A stretch of DNA of 64,000 bases, taken from assembly GCA_007134775.1 (NCBI GenBank), contig SLKC01000071.1, positions 1 through 64,000 on the forward strand, written 5' to 3'. Under the pieces are notes generated by a model. The model ran no database searches. It was not told the DNA's origin and saw only the letters and a program-made list of their open reading frames with translations. Shown here in pieces: positions 61,210 through 64,000 of the stretch (position 1 is its first letter; the number at the start of each line of letters is the position of its first letter). Source of the DNA: Ectothiorhodospiraceae bacterium (GTDB lineage: Bacteria > Pseudomonadota > Gammaproteobacteria > XJ16 > Halofilaceae). The position numbers and the translations under genes are program-made.

Positions 61210-61259
61210 GGAGGCCTACCTCCGTTGCTGGGTAGTTGTTCACCGGTGACGGAAACTAC
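61210..61259 (+). other. Paired stem-loops in the nusA-infB gap
   Basis: GGAGG/CCTCC with a CCTA loop (61210-61223), then GTAGTT (61232-61237) paired with AACTAC (61254-61259) enclosing the palindrome TCACCGGTGA. No T-run. These lie 30-80 bases before the infB start and could be leader structure. Confidence 0.35.
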
Positions 61260-61288
61260 ATAAGCTCCTGAGCGGAGGCATCAGATTT

Positions 61289-63880
61289 ATGGCAGAAGTG
61301 ACTGTCAAACAGCTGGCTGAGGTGGTAGGTACGCCGGTGGATCGACTGCTCGAGCAGTTCGATGAAGCGGGTATCGGCAAGTCCGGTCCGGACGACGCGG
61401 TCAGCGATGATGAGAAGGTGCGATTGCTCGAGCACCTGCGCACGAGTCGCGGCGCCCTAGGCGCGTCCGAGGGGGAGGGCGGTAGCGGGCGCATCACGCT
61501 GCGCCGCAAGCGCACCAGCGAACTCAAGGTGGGCGGACCGGGTCGTAAATCGGTCAATGTCGAGGTGCGTGGACGCCGCACGTATGTCAAGCGTAGCGTC
61601 GCCGCCGAAAGTGATACGGAGCGTGCGCGGGAACTCGAAGCAGAGCGTCAGCGTAAGGAACAGGAACTGCGAGAACTGGAGGAGAAGCGCCTCCAAGCGG
61701 AACGCGAACGGCAGGAGGCGGAAGAGCGCGCGCGGCGCGAACGAGAGGAAGCCCAAAAGCGCGCCGAAGAGGAGGAGCGCCAACGTCGGGAGGCTGAGGA
61801 GCAGGTAGCGAAGAGCGCAACCGAGCCGTCGGTGGAGTCGAGCGAGCCGGCCCAGCCCGCCCCTGGAGCGGATTCCGCTCCGGCGGAGGCGCCAGCGCCG
61901 CCGCCCCCTGGTGAGGGCAAGGAGGATCGTCGCCGCCAGCGTAAGCGCAAGCCGGAGCGCAAGGAGTCGAAACCGGAGGCAGAGGAGCGTGCCCCCGACG
62001 AACTCCATGTCGCGCGGGACAAGTCGGGCAAGCGCCGGAAGAAGTCCCACAAGACCTCCCGCGCCGCGCCGGTGCAAACCCAGACACGGCACGGATTCGA
62101 AAAGCCGACGCAACCGATCAAGCGTGATGTCGGGGTTCCCGAGACGATCACGGTCGGTGAGCTGGCCAACAAGATGGCCGTCAAGGCGCCTGAACTCATC
62201 AAGATCCTCATGAAGATGGGGGTCATGGCCACGATCAATCAGACCTTGGATCAGGAGACTGCGCTCCTCGTTGTGGAGGATGTTGGGCACAATCCTGTCC
62301 CCCAATCAGATGCGGATGTGGAGCAGGCGCTTGCCCAGGATGTGATCCCGGAGTTGACGGCAGAGCCGCAGCCGCGCCCGCCCGTGGTGACGGTGATGGG
62401 GCATGTCGATCATGGCAAGACTTCGCTGCTCGATTATCTGCGCCGAACGCGCGTGACCGCGGGTGAAGCCGGTGGCATCACGCAGCATATCGGCGCCTAC
62501 TCCGTGGCGACGCCGACGGGCGGCAGTGTGACCTTCCTCGACACGCCGGGTCACGCCGCCTTCTCCGCGATGCGCGCGCGCGGTGCGCAGTGCACCGACA
62601 TTGTGGTGCTGGTGGTGGCGGCGGATGACGGTGTCAAGCCACAGACCATCGAGGCGATCCAGCATGCGCGTGCCGCTGAAGTGCCGCTTGTGGTCGCGAT
62701 CAACAAGATGGACAAGGATGAGGCCGATCCGGATCGGGTGAAGAATGAGTTGGTCGCCCAGGAAGTGGTGCCAGATGACTGGGGCGGCGATACGATTTTC
62801 ACCCCGGTTTCCGCGCTGAAGGGCGATGGCGTGGACGAGCTCCTTGAGTCGATTCTACTGCAGGCCGAAGTGCTGGAACTCGCTGCGCCTGCTGAGGGGC
62901 CGGCCCGCGGTATCGTCGTCGAGGCGACCGTCGAGAAGGGCCGGGGACCGGTGGCCACGCTGCTCGTCCAGGCCGGTGAGCTGCACACAGGCGAGAGCAT
63001 GATCTGCGGCACCGAGCATGGACGAGTGCGTGCCATGTTTGATGAAGCGGGTAAGAAGATTCGTCGTGCGGGCCCGTCGCAACCAGCGGTGGTGCTGGGG
63101 CTTTCCGGCGCGCCGCGCGCGGGTGATGACTTCGCCGTGGTCGACGACGAGCGCAAGGCGCGCGAGTTGGCCGAATTCCGGCAGGAAAAATCACGTGACC
63201 AGCGTTTAGCGCAACGGCAGGCGGCCTCGGCCGAGGATATCTTTTCACAGGTACGCGAGGATCAGACCAAGGTCGTTAATGCCGTCGTCAAGGCCGACGT
63301 GCAAGGGAGTTTTGAGGCGCTGCGCGATGCGCTTGAGAAGCTCTCGGGGGATGAAGTCCGGGTCAAGGTCATCGGTGGAGGCGTCGGAGGCGTCAACGAA
63401 TCCGATGTCAATCTTGCCATGGCCTCCAATGCCCTGCTCGTCGGCTTCAATGTGCGCGCTGACTCGGCAGCTCGACGCCTGCTCGATGAGAGCGACACCG
63501 ATGTCCGCTACTACAGCGTCATCTATGATGTCATTGATGATGTGAAGTCGATGATTTCGGGCCTGCTGGAGCCGGAGATTCGTGAGCGGATCATCGGTCT
63601 CGCCGAGGTCAAGGAGGTGTTCCGCTCGCCGAAGTTCGGGCAGGTTGCCGGATGTTTGGTTGTGGATGGTGTGGTCAGGCGGTCTGCGCCCATTCGCGTG
63701 CTGCGTGACAACGTGGTCATCTACGAGGGTGAGCTGGAATCGCTGCGCCGGTACAAGGATGACGTGAACGAGGTGCGCATGGGAACCGAGTGCGGCATCG
63801 GCGTGCGCAACTATAACGACGTGCGCGCGGGTGATCAGATCGAAGTCTTCGAACGTACTGAAGTCGAACGGACGATCTGA
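61289..63880 (+). CDS. infB: Translation initiation factor IF-2
   Basis: 863 residues from ATG 61289 with GGAGG 10 bases upstream. An N-terminal IF2N domain ([23 protein letters not shown]) is followed by a long Glu/Arg coiled region and a Pro/Ala/Lys linker (about 110-260), a second IF2N-like segment ([27 protein letters not shown]), then the G domain with GHVDHGKT at 371-378, DTPGHAAF and NKMD, and domains II-IV. Brings initiator tRNA to the 30S subunit. Confidence 0.97.
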   Translation: MAEVTVKQLAEVVGTPVDRLLEQFDEAGIGKSGPDDAVSDDEKVRLLEHLRTSRGALGASEGEGGSGRITLRRKRTSELKVGGPGRKSVNVEVRGRRTYVKRSVAAESDTERARELEAERQRKEQELRELEEKRLQAERERQEAEERARREREEAQKRAEEEERQRREAEEQVAKSATEPSVESSEPAQPAPGADSAPAEAPAPPPPGEGKEDRRRQRKRKPERKESKPEAEERAPDELHVARDKSGKRRKKSHKTSRAAPVQTQTRHGFEKPTQPIKRDVGVPETITVGELANKMAVKAPELIKILMKMGVMATINQTLDQETALLVVEDVGHNPVPQSDADVEQALAQDVIPELTAEPQPRPPVVTVMGHVDHGKTSLLDYLRRTRVTAGEAGGITQHIGAYSVATPTGGSVTFLDTPGHAAFSAMRARGAQCTDIVVLVVAADDGVKPQTIEAIQHARAAEVPLVVAINKMDKDEADPDRVKNELVAQEVVPDDWGGDTIFTPVSALKGDGVDELLESILLQAEVLELAAPAEGPARGIVVEATVEKGRGPVATLLVQAGELHTGESMICGTEHGRVRAMFDEAGKKIRRAGPSQPAVVLGLSGAPRAGDDFAVVDDERKARELAEFRQEKSRDQRLAQRQAASAEDIFSQVREDQTKVVNAVVKADVQGSFEALRDALEKLSGDEVRVKVIGGGVGGVNESDVNLAMASNALLVGFNVRADSAARRLLDESDTDVRYYSVIYDVIDDVKSMISGLLEPEIRERIIGLAEVKEVFRSPKFGQVAGCLVVDGVVRRSAPIRVLRDNVVIYEGELESLRRYKDDVNEVRMGTECGIGVRNYNDVRAGDQIEVFERTEVERTI

Positions 63881-63891
63881 GCGAGCGACTC

Positions 63892-64000
63892 ATGGCCCGA
63901 GACTATCCGCGGCGTTACCGTGTCGCTGACCAGCTCCAGCGGGAGCTGGGCGAGTTGCTGCGCGGCGTCAAGGACCCGCGTGTAAGCGGCATGGTCACGA
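63892..64000 (+). CDS. rbfA: Ribosome-binding factor A, N-terminal fragment (cut by window edge)
   Basis: 36 codons from ATG 63892 before the window ends. MARDYPRRYRVADQLQRELGELL and VKDPRVSGMVT match the start of RbfA, the KH-fold cold-shock 30S maturation factor. It directly follows infB (11 bases), as in E. coli. Confidence 0.9.
   Translation, partial: MARDYPRRYRVADQLQRELGELLRGVKDPRVSGMVT

Noticed and set aside
61138-61233. 31-residue basic ORF between nusA and infB
   Set aside because: Starts at ATG without a ribosome site, has no known relative, and is within chance expectation.

Overview
The window is a dense, high-GC, essentially chromosomal core segment of a gammaproteobacterium. 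Gene order (pyrG-kdsA-eno-ftsB-ispDF; surE-pcm-yqaA-nlpD; folP-glmM-tpiA-secG-tRNA-Leu; tRNA-fMet-rimP-nusA-infB-rbfA) is the gammaproteobacterial one. The unfused nuoC/nuoD, the DUF2818 gene after nuoN and the strongly acidic proteins would suit an Ectothiorhodospiraceae-like or related halophilic lineage; that placement is inference. No phage, plasmid, CRISPR array, transposase or rRNA was seen. Every gene inside the window looks intact; pyrG (left edge) and rbfA (right edge) are cut by the window.

Layout. 1-5.6 kb: pyrG (C-terminal half), kdsA, eno, ftsB, ispD, ispF, nagZ. 5.6-9.6 kb: a purine/sulfur block with hpt and a probable methylthioinosine phosphorylase, then metZ behind its own promoter and a SAM-II riboswitch, then (minus strand) a parvulin lipoprotein and a YciI protein. 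9.7-14.1 kb: yciO, trpS, scpA, scpB, sixA and a DUF1289 gene. 14.1-15.9 kb: htpX, a 266-bp nested inverted-repeat element, and a minus-strand Smr protein. 16-18.8 kb: surE-pcm-yqaA-nlpD, with no rpoS after nlpD. 18.8-23.1 kb: an Mth938-type protein (minus), an AlaC-like aminotransferase, hom and thrC. 23.2-31.5 kb: small membrane protein, VanY-like peptidase, NRDE protein, tamA-tamB and truD. 31.5-36.6 kb: carA-carB-greA. 36.7-43.4 kb: yhbY (minus), a doubtful small membrane ORF, rlmE, ftsH, folP, glmM, tpiA and secG. 43.5-58.7 kb: tRNA-Leu(GAG), the complete 14-gene nuoA-N operon and a DUF2818 gene. 58.9-64 kb: tRNA-fMet with promoter and terminator, then rimP-nusA-infB-rbfA.

How the parts fit. 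SAM metabolism is concentrated at 5.6-8.4 kb: the phosphorylase would release hypoxanthine from methylthioinosine, hpt would recycle it to IMP, and metZ (sulfur insertion into homocysteine) is placed under SAM control by the riboswitch. hom and thrC make homoserine and threonine from the same aspartate stem that feeds metZ. carAB, pyrG, folP and hpt serve nucleotide and folate supply. kdsA, glmM, nagZ, nlpD, the VanY-like enzyme, tamAB and ftsB serve the envelope and division. ftsH, htpX and the parvulin serve protein quality control. The nuo operon is a full proton-pumping complex I.

The most noteworthy non-coding features are the SAM-II riboswitch with an alternative stem and a possible Shine-Dalgarno sequestering segment, the three-level inverted-repeat element after htpX, a perfect 9-bp palindrome over a candidate surE promoter, and an initiator tRNA with an apparent U1:U72 mismatch. 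Protein-level oddities are a Cys motif in TrpRS close to the Fe-S-binding TrpRS type, a Cys-rich insertion in threonine synthase, a KdsA with the metal-dependent signature, and an internal duplication in TamB.
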